Positions 1-8,570 of a DNA stretch of 64,000 nt are shown in pieces. This DNA is from an uncultured Campylobacter sp. (lineage in GTDB: Bacteria; Campylobacterota; Campylobacteria; Campylobacterales; Campylobacteraceae). Each line of letters starts with the position of its first letter. Position 1 is the stretch's first letter. Both the position numbers and the translations under genes were made by a program. The notes beneath the pieces were generated by a model. That model searched no databases, had not been told where the DNA came from, and worked only from the letters and a program-made list of their open reading frames with translations. Location of the stretch: NCBI GenBank assembly GCA_934718785.1, contig CAKVAF010000009.1:14078-78077 (forward strand). The letters are read 5' to 3'.

Positions 1-2
1 AT

Positions 3-95
3 TTACACCTTACTTTTGTTTAAATTTTGTATGATAAATAAAGCAATGCTACCAGCAATAGCTAATACAATGGCTATATAAGCAAGTGCGTCCAT
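3..95 (-). CDS. tiny membrane protein (30 aa)
   Basis: This is an ATG reading frame of 30 residues with a good ribosome binding site (AAAGGA about eight bases upstream). It is nearly all hydrophobic from residue 5 to 22, so it would be a single membrane helix with a short basic tail ending NKSKV. It starts just after the 62-residue membrane protein upstream, so the two look like a translationally coupled pair. I do not recognise the family. The ribosome binding site and the clean membrane-helix composition make it likely to be real. Confidence 0.55.
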   Translation of the reverse strand: MDALAYIAIVLAIAGSIALFIIQNLNKSKV

Positions 96-99
96 AAAC

Positions 100-288
100 T
101 TATCCTTTCAATTCTATATTTCTTGTCACCAAAGACGAAACGAACAATAAATAACAACCTGCACAAATAACAATAATTGATGAAACAATGCTTGTATAAT
201 CAAGCACAAGTTTTAAAATTCCACCCGCTATTAATGCAATCCTTAAATTCATTAAAGCATTGATTGTGAGATCTTGCCATTTTTTCAA
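100..288 (-). CDS. small two-helix membrane protein
   Basis: The protein has 62 residues with two predicted membrane helices (about residues 12-30 and 34-53) and charged ends (MKKWQDL at the start, RNIELKG at the end). A purine-rich stretch (GGAAAG) precedes the ATG. It lies immediately upstream of an even smaller membrane protein, which suggests a two-subunit membrane unit of unknown role. No catalytic motif is visible and I do not recognise the family. Confidence 0.6.
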   Translation of the reverse strand: MKKWQDLTINALMNLRIALIAGGILKLVLDYTSIVSSIIVICAGCYLLFVSSLVTRNIELKG

Positions 289-396
289 TCGCTTTCCTTA
301 ACTTCATTAAATTATAGCAAAAAATGAGAAAAAATATTAAAAAATAAATGATAAATATTTAAAATAAAATTAAAAAGATTGATTTAAATTTAATTG

Positions 397-484
397 TGGC
401 CGGGAGAAAGGGATTCGAACCCCTGGAGGCTTTTACCTCAACGGTTTTCAAGACCGCCGCTTTCGACCACTCAGCCATCTCCCG
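397..484 (-). tRNA. tRNA-Ser (anticodon TGA)
   Basis: The minus strand folds as a class II tRNA. The acceptor stem is CGGGAGA paired with TCTCCCG, the discriminator is G and CCA is encoded. The anticodon loop carries TGA between CGGTC and the matching strand, there is a long variable arm, and the T-loop is GGTTCGAATCC. It is last in a four-gene tRNA cluster read Gly-Leu-Cys-Ser. Confidence 0.95.
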
Positions 485-575
485 TCTTTAAACACGCCGC
501 AGTTTAAGCGTTATCAAGCTTTTAAACAGATAATCAATGCACTCAGCTTCAAGCTTTGTTAAGAGCCGAGTTAAT

Positions 576-649
576 TGGAGGCGACACCCGGATTTGAACC
601 GGGGATCAAGGCTTTGCAGGCCCATGCCTTACCGCTTGGCTATGTCGCC
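576..649 (-). tRNA. tRNA-Cys (anticodon GCA)
   Basis: The minus strand gives a cloverleaf with acceptor stem GGCGACA/TGTCGCC, anticodon GCA in the loop CTGCAAA, T-loop GGTTCAAATCC and an encoded CCA end. It sits between the Leu and Ser tRNA genes of the cluster. Confidence 0.95.
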
Positions 650-667
650 CTATTAAAGCCAAACAAA

Positions 668-755
668 TGGTGCCCGAGGCCGGACTTGAACCGGCACGGA
701 AGTAATTTCCGAGGGATTTTAAGTCCCTTGTGTCTACCAATTCCACCACCCGGGC
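668..755 (-). tRNA. tRNA-Leu (anticodon TAA)
   Basis: The minus strand gives a class II tRNA with acceptor stem GCCCGGG/CTCGGGC, anticodon TAA flanked by GGGACT and AATCCC, a long variable arm, T-loop GGTTCAAGTCC, and an encoded CCA end. Confidence 0.95.
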
Positions 756-758
756 GAG

Positions 759-833
759 TGGAGCGGGAAACGAGATTCGAACTCGCGACCCCAACCTTGG
801 CAAGGTTGTGCTCTACCCCTGAGCTATTCCCGC
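759..833 (-). tRNA. tRNA-Gly (anticodon GCC)
   Basis: The minus strand gives a cloverleaf with acceptor stem GCGGGAA/TTCCCGC, anticodon GCC in CTTGCCAAG, T-loop GAGTTCGAATCTC and an encoded CCA. It is first in the tRNA cluster. A possible -10 (TAAAAT, minus strand, 948-953) lies upstream. Confidence 0.95.
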
Positions 834-1000
834 GTTTTCATCTTTCAAAGCATTTGCCTTGTAAATTTAAATCAAGCAAAAGCCATTAAAAAACTAGCAA
901 GCCTTTTTAATCTTCAATCGATCATTTAAAATAAAGATGAAACTAGAATTTTATCATTTTAAGCTTAAAGCTCGCTTTAATATTAGAATTTAAACAAGCT

Positions 1001-3406
1001 TTACGCGCAAGTTTTAGCCCTTTTCACACAAAAAGAAAGCAAAGCAGGCAACAAAATCAGGCTACTTAAAAGCAGTAAAATCATTACCAAATCAGTCAAC
1101 GCGCCAAAATAAATCGTCGGTATAAAATTACTGCTCATCATCACGCTAAAGCCCAAAATTATGGCAACTTTACTATGAAAAAGCGCCGTGGCAATGTGTT
1201 TGTGAGAAAGATAAATTGCACTTTGAAAATCTGTTTTTCTCATCTCTTGCTTGAATTTATAAATATAATGAATGCTATCATCCACGCCTATGCCTATACA
1301 AATAGCAGCAATTGTAATACTCATCAAATCAAGTGGCAAGCCTAAAATCCCCATCAACGCAAAGACAATGCTTAAAGGCACGACATTTGAAATCAGCGCA
1401 GCCAAAGCAAGCTTTATGGATTTAAAAATCATCACAAAAAGCACAAAAATCACACCCACAACAAAAGCAAGCGTGTTAAACTGCGAGTCAAAGAGACTTT
1501 GAAGCATATTATTATACAAAAGCATAATGCCACTCAGCCTTGCGCTTGCATTCTCGCCCGCTAAGAGCGTGTCAAGTTCGCTTTGAAGCTCATTTAAAAA
1601 CTCGTCCCTTCTCAATCTCTCATCGCTATCTACAATACGCATCACAAAGCGAAGTTCGTTATTTTTGATATTTACAAAAGGAGAAAGCAAATCTTGCTTA
1701 AAATTCTCAGGCAAATTCTCATACAAAAAAGCCAGCGCAAAATCATCCAAATCCTTGCCATCATTAATGCTTTTTCCAAGCTCTAAAAGGCTGTTTAAAC
1801 TCAAAACAGAGCCAACGAATTCTTTATTTTTCAAAAGCTCGTGAATTTTTTTAACAAGGCGAATTTTAGAAGCGTTGAAAAAATACGCATCCTGCTCGCT
1901 TAAAGCCTCAAATTCACTCTCAAAGCTATCTAAATTCTCTTCTTGTGTGCTTTTTTTAGGCTCAAATTTTAAAATCACCTCAAGAGGCATCGTGCCACCA
2001 AGCTCTTTATCGATGAGCAACAAGCCCTTTTTAATCTCGCTTTTATCCTTAAAATAATTGACAAAAGAATTTTCAACGCGCAGTTTTTCAATGCCAAAAA
2101 GAGAAATAAAAAGCAAAATAAAGCTTGCTATCACGATGCTTTTTTTATGATGAATACTCAGGTGCGCGCAAAATTTTAAAAAGCCAAAATCAGGCTCTTT
2201 CAAGCTTAAATCCCGCGTCTTAACAAGACTCATCAAAGAAGTAACAAGCACATAAGAAAGCACTAAGCAAATGAAAATTCCAATACTCATCATCACGCCA
2301 AGCTTGATAATAGGCTCAATATTTGAAAAAATCAAAGACAAAAAGCCAATAGCTGTCGTTAAAATCGCATAAAAACTTGGCTTTGCCTTGGCTAAAAGCG
2401 CGGCTAAAGCGAGCTTTGAAGCGTTTGCGTGTGGAAATTTTTGACTTAAAGTGATGAAATGCGTTAAAATGTGAATGATTAAAGAGATGTTGATAATAAG
2501 CATTAAAGCAAGATAATTTGATGAAATGACCGTGATTTTAAAGCCAAGAAGTGCAAAAATTCCACTCGCACAAAGCAGACTTGAAAGGCAGATTAAAAAC
2601 ACCACACCCACAAAATAAATGCGCTTAAAAAACACCCACAAAACAAGGCTTAAAAGCAGCGCCAAACTCACACCATAAACGAGTAAATCATCTTTAATAT
2701 AGCTTATCATATCCTGAGCAATGACGCTCACGCCACTGATATAAATGCCTTTAAATTCGCTTTGACTTTGAAAAAGAGCTTGTCTGATATCATTGAGCCT
2801 TTTATTTTCAAAGGCATTTTGCAAGTCTTTAATGCTTGACGCGTTTAAATTTGTAGAGTTTGATTGCATCTCATTGAAGCTTAAATGATTATCAAAGCTC
2901 TTTAAATAAAGGATTAAAGCCGCTGTTTTGCCGTCTTTTGAGATGATATTGCTTTGATAAAAAGGGCTGTTTAAAATTTCAATTTGCGCTTTTGTGAGAT
3001 TGATATCGCTGCTTTGAAGATTAGGGATATTTTTTAAAAGCTCTCTTAAATCACTTGAGTCAGAACTTTGAAGCAAAGGTGCGTTTAAAAGACTTAAAAT
3101 GCGCTCTATGCCCTGAATGCTTTCAAGCTTTTTTTGCAAATTTAAAAGCAATTCAAGGCTTTGTTTTGAGAAAGGATTTTCATCCTTAAACTGCACGCCT
3201 ATCATTATAAAATCTTCATTTTTATAGCGCGCGCTCACTTCTTTGTAAAATTTTAAATCCTTATCATCTTCTAAAAGCAAAGAACTCGAGCTTGCATCTA
3301 CACTCAAATTTAGAGCTTTAAAGCCCAAAAAAAGCGTGAGAGCAAGGCTTAAAAAAAGCGCGAGTTTAGCATGCTTGATGATGAGTTTTAAGGCGCTTGA
3401 AAGCAT
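1001..3406 (-). CDS. RND/MMPL-family exporter
   Basis: This 801-residue inner-membrane protein has one N-terminal helix (about residues 14-33), a large periplasmic loop, a block of helices from about 235 to 400, a second loop, and a second helix block at the C-terminus. That duplicated layout is typical of the MMPL/HpnN-like RND family, which moves lipids or other hydrophobic molecules across the envelope. It is the third gene of a run with MlaA and MlaC homologues (start overlaps the mlaC stop by one base), so phospholipid or hopanoid-like lipid traffic between inner and outer membrane is the best inference. The MlaF/E/D ABC transporter genes are not in this window, so the RND protein may provide the inner-membrane step. 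Confidence 0.85.
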   Translation of the reverse strand: MLSSALKLIIKHAKLALFLSLALTLFLGFKALNLSVDASSSSLLLEDDKDLKFYKEVSARYKNEDFIMIGVQFKDENPFSKQSLELLLNLQKKLESIQGIERILSLLNAPLLQSSDSSDLRELLKNIPNLQSSDINLTKAQIEILNSPFYQSNIISKDGKTAALILYLKSFDNHLSFNEMQSNSTNLNASSIKDLQNAFENKRLNDIRQALFQSQSEFKGIYISGVSVIAQDMISYIKDDLLVYGVSLALLLSLVLWVFFKRIYFVGVVFLICLSSLLCASGIFALLGFKITVISSNYLALMLIINISLIIHILTHFITLSQKFPHANASKLALAALLAKAKPSFYAILTTAIGFLSLIFSNIEPIIKLGVMMSIGIFICLVLSYVLVTSLMSLVKTRDLSLKEPDFGFLKFCAHLSIHHKKSIVIASFILLFISLFGIEKLRVENSFVNYFKDKSEIKKGLLLIDKELGGTMPLEVILKFEPKKSTQEENLDSFESEFEALSEQDAYFFNASKIRLVKKIHELLKNKEFVGSVLSLNSLLELGKSINDGKDLDDFALAFLYENLPENFKQDLLSPFVNIKNNELRFVMRIVDSDERLRRDEFLNELQSELDTLLAGENASARLSGIMLLYNNMLQSLFDSQFNTLAFVVGVIFVLFVMIFKSIKLALAALISNVVPLSIVFALMGILGLPLDLMSITIAAICIGIGVDDSIHYIYKFKQEMRKTDFQSAIYLSHKHIATALFHSKVAIILGFSVMMSSNFIPTIYFGALTDLVMILLLLSSLILLPALLSFCVKRAKTCA

Positions 3407-3999
3407 TATTTTTGATTTTTATCCGCGTCAAAATCCGTTGTTTTAAGTTTTTCTAAAAGCACTTCAAAGCCTTCATTTGAAAGCAAATCCGCAAACTGCG
3501 AGCGGTAAGTTTGCACGATAGAAACGCCCAAAACATCGACATCATAAATGAGCCACGAACCCACTTTGTCATAGAATTTAAAAATAATATCCTTTCTCTC
3601 GCCATCGATGATGGTGTAGGCGTTTAGAAAAATTCTTTTATCATTTTTTTGCTCTAAATTTGAAACGATAATTTTTTCATTTATATAAAGGGAAAGTTTG
3701 TTTGTAAAGCTTTTTTTAAGCTGAGCTTCAAAAGCCTTATCAAAGGTGTCTTGCTGCTCTTTGTTTAAAGTGTCATAGGCTTTTGAAAGGCTTAATTTTG
3801 CCATGAGTTTATAATCAAAAATGCTGTCAAAAAGCTTGAAAATCTCAGCTGCAGCTTTAGTTTTATCGCTTGTTTTTTGTAAAATTAAAATACTTTCATC
3901 AATACGCATTTGCATCGTCGTTTCAATCTCAGCCTTTTGCAAAGCAAAAGCGAAATTTACAAGCAAAAGCGCACAAAAAAGGGCTTTAAAATATTTCAT
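3406..3999 (-). CDS. mlaC: MlaC-family periplasmic lipid-binding protein
   Basis: The 197-residue protein has a signal peptide (about residues 1-19, ending AFA) followed by an all-soluble domain with the MlaC/Ttg2D pattern: 'FDSIFDYKLMAKLSL' near the start, then 'FDKAFEAQLKKSF', and 'DVLGVSIVQTYRSQF' near the end. MlaC proteins ferry phospholipids across the periplasm from the outer-membrane MlaA complex. The ATG overlaps the mlaA stop (ATGA) and the stop overlaps the exporter start, so the three genes form one tightly coupled operon. Confidence 0.85.
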   Translation of the reverse strand: MKYFKALFCALLLVNFAFALQKAEIETTMQMRIDESILILQKTSDKTKAAAEIFKLFDSIFDYKLMAKLSLSKAYDTLNKEQQDTFDKAFEAQLKKSFTNKLSLYINEKIIVSNLEQKNDKRIFLNAYTIIDGERKDIIFKFYDKVGSWLIYDVDVLGVSIVQTYRSQFADLLSNEGFEVLLEKLKTTDFDADKNQK

Positions 4000-4757
4000 T
4001 TTTTCTCCTTGCCAATCATTTTCTCGCGCGTTTTTTCATAGCCATCGCGCAAAAAAGGATAAAGATTTGGTGTGTTAAAATAAATTTCATCGATTTTATC
4101 CAGCTCAAAACTCAGCTCATTCATTATACTAAAAGTTCCTATACCATAGCTTAACAGCTCGGGATTTACATAGCCTATGGGATTCATATACCAGTTTATA
4201 GGCAGCGAAAGCGTATCGCGTAAATTTGAAGGTCCTAAAAAAGGCAGCACGATGTGAAAGCCGCCATCCACGCCCCAGCTGCCTAAAACCGTGCCAAAGT
4301 CAGCCGGATGCTTTTCAATGCCTGCTTTACTTGCAGCATCAATGACGCCAAAAAAGCCAAATACTGTATTATAGCCAAAGCGCTTGATCTCGTCTTTAGC
4401 ATTGTCAAATTTAAATGAAAGCACATTGCCCAAAAAGCGAACAGGAGTCATCAAATAACTAAAAAAATTCCTAGCCATAGTGCGCGGCGTCTCAGGCACA
4501 ATAAAGACATAAGCCTTAGAAACAGGGCGCGCGATAAAGCGGTAAAAGCCGACATTAAACTGCGTCATCATTTTATTATAACCTGAAAGGGGGTCAAAAA
4601 CTGGCTGTTGTTTAAACTCTTCTTCAAATTCATCTAAATTATCACTTTTTTGCTGTAGGCTTTGAGAGATGATTTGCTCATTATCAAGCTCGAATGCGCT
4701 TAAAGAGAGAAAGCTTAAAAAAAAAGTGCATAAAAATAAGAATTTAAAAATTTTCAA
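3996..4757 (-). CDS. mlaA: MlaA (VacJ)-family outer-membrane lipid-asymmetry protein
   Basis: This 253-residue protein carries MlaA landmarks: 'FDPLSGYNKMMTQFN' (about residues 53-67), 'ARPVSKAYVFIVPE', 'RFGYNTVFGFFGVIDAASKAG', and 'GVDGGFHIVLPFLGPSNLRD'. The family removes misplaced phospholipids from the outer leaflet. The start is TTG with AAGG seven bases upstream, giving a signal peptide that ends near LSLSAFE. I see no lipobox cysteine, although many MlaA proteins are lipoproteins. It heads the mlaA-mlaC-exporter run. Confidence 0.88.
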   Translation of the reverse strand: MKIFKFLFLCTFFLSFLSLSAFELDNEQIISQSLQQKSDNLDEFEEEFKQQPVFDPLSGYNKMMTQFNVGFYRFIARPVSKAYVFIVPETPRTMARNFFSYLMTPVRFLGNVLSFKFDNAKDEIKRFGYNTVFGFFGVIDAASKAGIEKHPADFGTVLGSWGVDGGFHIVLPFLGPSNLRDTLSLPINWYMNPIGYVNPELLSYGIGTFSIMNELSFELDKIDEIYFNTPNLYPFLRDGYEKTREKMIGKEKK

Positions 4758-4765
4758 AAAAAGCC

Positions 4766-4960
4766 TTATTTAAAATTTTGATTTTCGCTGAGTTCGTAAT
4801 TTTTGATGAGTAAGAGTGCGAAAAAAAGCAAGCAAAGTCCCGGGAAAATTCCAAAGAAAAGGGACTCAAAAGAAAAATCTTCATTTATAAAAAGCACAGC
4901 CAAGCAAAAAATAAGCAAAGCAAAAGCTGCACCTTTCATAAACTCATAAAGATAAATCAA
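4766..4960 (-). CDS. small two-helix membrane protein coupled to atpB
   Basis: I choose the TTG whose first base sits inside the atpB stop (TTGA overlap), because a strong Shine-Dalgarno (GAGGAGGGG) lies just before it within the atpB end. This gives 64 residues. The next ATG (at 4939) has no clear ribosome binding site. The protein has two hydrophobic helices (about residues 10-25 and 34-53) and a polar tail. A small membrane protein follows atpB in Campylobacter genomes as I recall, so a role linked to the Fo sector is possible but unproven. Confidence 0.65.
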   Translation of the reverse strand: MIYLYEFMKGAAFALLIFCLAVLFINEDFSFESLFFGIFPGLCLLFFALLLIKNYELSENQNFK

Positions 4961-5637
4961 TGCCCCTCCTCGACAACAACAGCTCCTGCTAGATACACAT
5001 AGGTCAAAATCATAAAAATGAAAGTTTGCAAAAAGGCCATAAAAGTAAGAAGTACATAAGCAGGAAGTGGTGCTATCCAAGGCACAAGAGCTAAAATCAC
5101 AGCTAAGAATAAATCATCGCCTTTGATATTGCCAAATAAACGAAAAGATAAAGAAATGACGCGTGAAAAATGTGAAACGATTTCAATAGGAAACATGAGC
5201 GGCGCAATAGCTGGCACAGGTCCCATAAAATGAGAAAAATACTTAAAAAAGCCCTGAGTTTTAATGCCTTCAAAATGATAATATACAAAAACGACAAGGG
5301 CTAAAGTCGCGGTTAAATTTAAGCTCGCACTCGGCGCTTCAAAGCCAGGTATAATGCCGATGATATTGCTAAAAAAGACTATAAAGCCTATAGTGGCTAC
5401 AAGGGGTAAATATTTTCTAGCAAGCGCTTCGCTGCCCATAGTATCGCGTCCCATAGCTAAAATGCCTTGCAAATAAGCCTCAGCTAGATTTTGAGAGCCT
5501 CGTGGCACAAGCTGCATAGAATTTGTAGCAAGTTTAGCAAAAATCACAGAAATAATAGCCACTAAAGCCAGATGAAAAAAATACGCAAAAGTATGGCTAG
5601 GCTCGATAAACGAGCTAAATAAAAACAAATCTTTCAT
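4957..5637 (-). CDS. atpB: ATP synthase Fo subunit a
   Basis: This 226-residue subunit a forms the proton half-channels against the c-ring. It shows the family core '[14 protein letters not shown]' with the essential arginine at residue 166, several membrane helices, and the C-terminal '[11 protein letters not shown]'. AGGAG followed by ATGATG places the start at the second ATG (MKDLFLF), which has the better spacing; the first is at 5640. As in other Campylobacter, atpB is separate from the rest of the ATP synthase genes, which lie at 23-28.7 kb in this window. Confidence 0.97.
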   Translation of the reverse strand: MKDLFLFSSFIEPSHTFAYFFHLALVAIISVIFAKLATNSMQLVPRGSQNLAEAYLQGILAMGRDTMGSEALARKYLPLVATIGFIVFFSNIIGIIPGFEAPSASLNLTATLALVVFVYYHFEGIKTQGFFKYFSHFMGPVPAIAPLMFPIEIVSHFSRVISLSFRLFGNIKGDDLFLAVILALVPWIAPLPAYVLLTFMAFLQTFIFMILTYVYLAGAVVVEEGH

Positions 5638-5929
5638 CATTTCTCCTAAAAAACGCAAAAAATAAGCTTAATTGTAGCAAAAATTACTTAAATTTTTTAT
5701 AAAGCGCTGTGATAAAATTACTAAAAACCCTTTTTTGTAAGAATAATTTTGATATTGATAAATTTTGTGTTTTAGAAAAGTTATTTTACAAATCTTTAAA
5801 AAATATATTTTAGAAATTTAAAATGAATGATAAAAAATTTATAAAGAAATTTAAATTTTCGCTCTCATTTGCCTTTTTAAAGCTTAAATTTTGTAAAATT
5901 TCATTTTGATTAAATTTAAAGAAGTGAAA

Positions 5930-7408
5930 ATGAAGCAAAAATGTATTTTAGTGATAACGGATGGCATAGGACACAATGAGAGTGATTATTTTAACGCCTT
6001 TAGCGCGGCTAAAAAGCCCACTTACGAGCGCCTTTTTAAAGAAGTCCCACACACTTTAATTAAGACTAGTGGGCTTGCCGTGGGACTGCCTGAAGGACAA
6101 ATGGGAAATAGCGAAGTGGGCCACATGTGCATAGGCAGCGGTCAAATCATTTATCAAAATTTAGTCAAAATCAACAAGGCTATCGAAGAAAACGCGCTTG
6201 TCAAAAATGAAAATTTGAAAAAATTTCTAAAAAATCTTAAAAGAGTGCATATTATAGGGCTTTACAGCGACGGGGGCGTGCATTCTATGAATACGCATTT
6301 TGATGCTTTGCTTGAAATTTGTAAAAACGCGGGCAAGGAAGTTTTTGCGCACGCGATCACTGATGGGCGCGATGTCTCGCCTACAAGCGCGCTTGAGTTT
6401 ATCAAAAAACTTGAAAGCCTTTGTGCGAAGCTGAAAGTTCATTTTGCTAGCCTTTGTGGGCGCTTTTTTGCTATGGATAGGGACAAGCGCTGGGAAAGAG
6501 TGAAAGAATTTTACGACGCGCTTTTTGGCAAGGCTTTGAGCGTGCCTAGCTTTAGCGAATATATCGCGCAAAATTATGCAAAAAATGTTACCGATGAGTT
6601 TTTGCCCGCTTGCGTGTCGCCTGATTTTAAGGGGCTTGAAGAAAAAGACGGCATTATATTTATAAACTTTAGAAACGATAGAATGAAAGAGATTGTTACA
6701 GCGCTAAGCAGCGATGAATTTAGCGAGTTTGAGCGCCCTTTTGTCTTTAAAAATATTTTAACGATGAGCGTTTATGATGAGAAATTTAATTTGCCCACAA
6801 TCTTTGCTAAAGAAGAGCTTAAAAACACCCTTGCAAGTGTGATTGCCGAAAATGATCTTTCTCAGCTTCACACCGCAGAGACTGAAAAATACGCGCATGT
6901 AACTTTCTTTTTTAACGGCGGCAAAGAAGATTTAGAAAACAATGAAAGCCGTGTATTAATTCCTAGTCCGAAAGTAAAAACTTACGATGAAAAGCCTGAA
7001 ATGAGCGCTTATGAAGTGCTTGAAGTGGTAAAAAAAGGCATTGAAAAGGGCGAGGATTTTATAGTGGTCAATTTTGCAAATGGCGATATGGTAGGGCACA
7101 CTGGCGATTTTGAAGCTTGCGTGAAAGCGGTTGAAGCGGTGGATACTTGCCTGGGCGAGCTCATCCAAGCAGCTGAGGCAAAAGATTATGCCTATATCAT
7201 TACAAGCGATCATGGAAACTGTGAAGCCTTGCGCGATAAAGCGGGCAAGCCCCTTACAAATCACACGACTTTTGATGTGTATGCTTTTGTGAAAGCTAAA
7301 GGCGTGAGTAAGCTTAAAGAAGGCTTGGGACTAAGCAATCTAGCCGCTAGCGTACTTAAAATCATGGATATACCTAAGCCTAAAGAAATGAATGAAGCGC
7401 TGTTTTAA
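5930..7408 (+). CDS. gpmI: 2,3-bisphosphoglycerate-independent phosphoglycerate mutase
   Basis: This 492-residue cofactor-independent mutase interconverts 3- and 2-phosphoglycerate using two manganese ions. It has the metal-site DGIG near residue 11, the nucleophile serine in 'GNSEVGH' (Ser61), 'ITDGRDVSP', 'NFRNDRMK', 'FANGDMVGHTGDF' and 'ITSDHGNCE', so the full catalytic set is present. The ATG at 5930 is preferred over an in-frame upstream start because homologues begin MKQKC and AAAGAAG precedes it. The upstream 290 bases are AT-rich with no gene. Confidence 0.97.
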   Translation: MKQKCILVITDGIGHNESDYFNAFSAAKKPTYERLFKEVPHTLIKTSGLAVGLPEGQMGNSEVGHMCIGSGQIIYQNLVKINKAIEENALVKNENLKKFLKNLKRVHIIGLYSDGGVHSMNTHFDALLEICKNAGKEVFAHAITDGRDVSPTSALEFIKKLESLCAKLKVHFASLCGRFFAMDRDKRWERVKEFYDALFGKALSVPSFSEYIAQNYAKNVTDEFLPACVSPDFKGLEEKDGIIFINFRNDRMKEIVTALSSDEFSEFERPFVFKNILTMSVYDEKFNLPTIFAKEELKNTLASVIAENDLSQLHTAETEKYAHVTFFFNGGKEDLENNESRVLIPSPKVKTYDEKPEMSAYEVLEVVKKGIEKGEDFIVVNFANGDMVGHTGDFEACVKAVEAVDTCLGELIQAAEAKDYAYIITSDHGNCEALRDKAGKPLTNHTTFDVYAFVKAKGVSKLKEGLGLSNLAASVLKIMDIPKPKEMNEALF

Positions 7409-7570
7409 AAAGTAATTTAAATTACAAATTTTAATCTTATTATAAAACTTAACAAAATTTTATTGGCTTGAATAATAGATTTTATAAATTTAAAAGCTTT
7501 ATGATTGTGGCAAAGGCTTGATAAGATTCACATTAAGCAAGACTTTTAAATTAAATTCTTTAAAAAATGC

Positions 7571-7576
7571 TATAAT
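7571..7576 (+). promoter_or_regulatory. extended -10 promoter of cysQ
   Basis: TGC followed by TATAAT is a near-perfect extended -10 element, the main promoter signal in Campylobacter. A start site about seven bases downstream would make the ATG at 7578 untranslatable and supports the cysQ start at 7596. Confidence 0.7.
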
Positions 7577-7595
7577 TATGACAAAAAGAGTGCAA

Positions 7596-8360
7596 ATGGA
7601 CTTAGACAATTTATTAGAACTTACGCTAAAGGCTGGCACAAAGGCTAGCGAAGCGATTTTAAAAAGCAAGAAAGATTTAAAAATTTGGCAAAAAGACGAT
7701 GGTAGCCCCTTTAGCTCGGCAGATTTATCCGCAAATGAAGCTATATGCGAAGTTCTAGCGCAAAGTAAAATTCCTATTTGCTCAGAAGAAAGCATTTTAC
7801 CCTTTGAAGCAAGAAAGCAAATGCCTTATTTTTGGCTCATTGATCCACTTGATGGCACAAAAGGCTTTTTAAAAGGCAGTGATGAGTATTGCATTTTAAT
7901 CGCACTCATCAAGGAGCAAAGACCCATTTTAGCGCTCATTCATCAGCCTGAGAAACAAACTTCACTCTACGCGCATCAAAACAGCAAACTTTTTAAAAAC
8001 GCTAGCAAGCTTAAAGTTGATGAGAAAATTTATATCAAAAATGAGAAAAAAGCTCTCATCAGCGTGCATCATCCAAATGCGCAAAATAAGGCTTTTTTAG
8101 AAGAAAATTCACTCGAAAGTATGAGAATTTCATCGGCTTTGAAATTTAATGCCCTTTGTGAAGGACTTGCTGGTGTTTATGCTCGCTTTGAAAGTCTGCA
8201 TTCATGGGATATTGCGGCGGGCGATTTTTTACTCAATCACGCGGGCGGCTTGATGTGTGATTTTCATCAAATGCCCTTGCTTTATAATCAAGAAAGCTTT
8301 TTATGCCCACCTTTTATCGCTCTTTCGCGTAAAGAATTTTTAAAAGATTTTAAATTTTAA
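7596..8360 (+). CDS. cysQ: CysQ-like 3'(2'),5'-bisphosphate nucleotidase
   Basis: The 254-residue protein belongs to the inositol monophosphatase superfamily. It has the metal ligands in 'EES' (residues 64-66), the signature 'DPLDGT' at 83-88, and 'WDIAAGDFLL' near 210. CysQ hydrolyses adenosine 3',5'-bisphosphate (PAP), a by-product of sulfate assimilation and sulfotransfer. An in-frame ATG at 7578 overlaps the promoter, so I use the one at 7596. It is a single-gene unit ended by a terminator hairpin. Confidence 0.88.
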   Translation: MDLDNLLELTLKAGTKASEAILKSKKDLKIWQKDDGSPFSSADLSANEAICEVLAQSKIPICSEESILPFEARKQMPYFWLIDPLDGTKGFLKGSDEYCILIALIKEQRPILALIHQPEKQTSLYAHQNSKLFKNASKLKVDEKIYIKNEKKALISVHHPNAQNKAFLEENSLESMRISSALKFNALCEGLAGVYARFESLHSWDIAAGDFLLNHAGGLMCDFHQMPLLYNQESFLCPPFIALSRKEFLKDFKF

Positions 8361-8370
8361 ATTTAAAAAA

Positions 8371-8390
8371 GGGCTTTAAAAGCCCTTTTT
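8371..8390. terminator. bidirectional intrinsic terminator
   Basis: GGGCT and AGCCC form a stem over a short TTAA loop, followed by TTTTT on the plus strand and preceded by AAAAAA, which is a T-run on the minus strand. It lies ten bases after the cysQ stop and could also stop thiG transcription. Confidence 0.8.
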
Positions 8391-8410
8391 GCGTGAAGGA
8401 AAGCTAAGAA

Positions 8411-8561
8411 AAACAATGCATTAGTTGCATAAGAAAATTATAAAACAAATTCTTAACGCATTGTTTAATGAAAATAAAATTTTATAAGGATTTAAGAATT
8501 TTTTGATAAAGCTAGGTAAAAAGCCTATTTGAGCGTAAAATTTACAAATTCTTTATCAAAA
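8411..8561. repeat. two consecutive inverted repeats between cysQ and thiG
   Basis: The first hairpin pairs AAACAATGC (8411-8419) with GCATTGTTT (8458-8466) and, inside it, TAAGAA with TTCTTA. The second pairs TTTTGATAAAG (8501-8511) with CTTTATCAAAA (8551-8561). Neither ends in a T-run. No gene is visible between 8391 and 8570. Confidence 0.5.
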
Positions 8562-8570
8562 GCAAGGGCT

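Noticed and set aside
575..889. A 104-codon plus-strand frame with 'EATPGFEPGIKALQ' and 'PRPDLNRHGSNF'
   Set aside because: It is the antisense of the Cys, Leu and Gly tRNA genes, a well-known false protein pattern.
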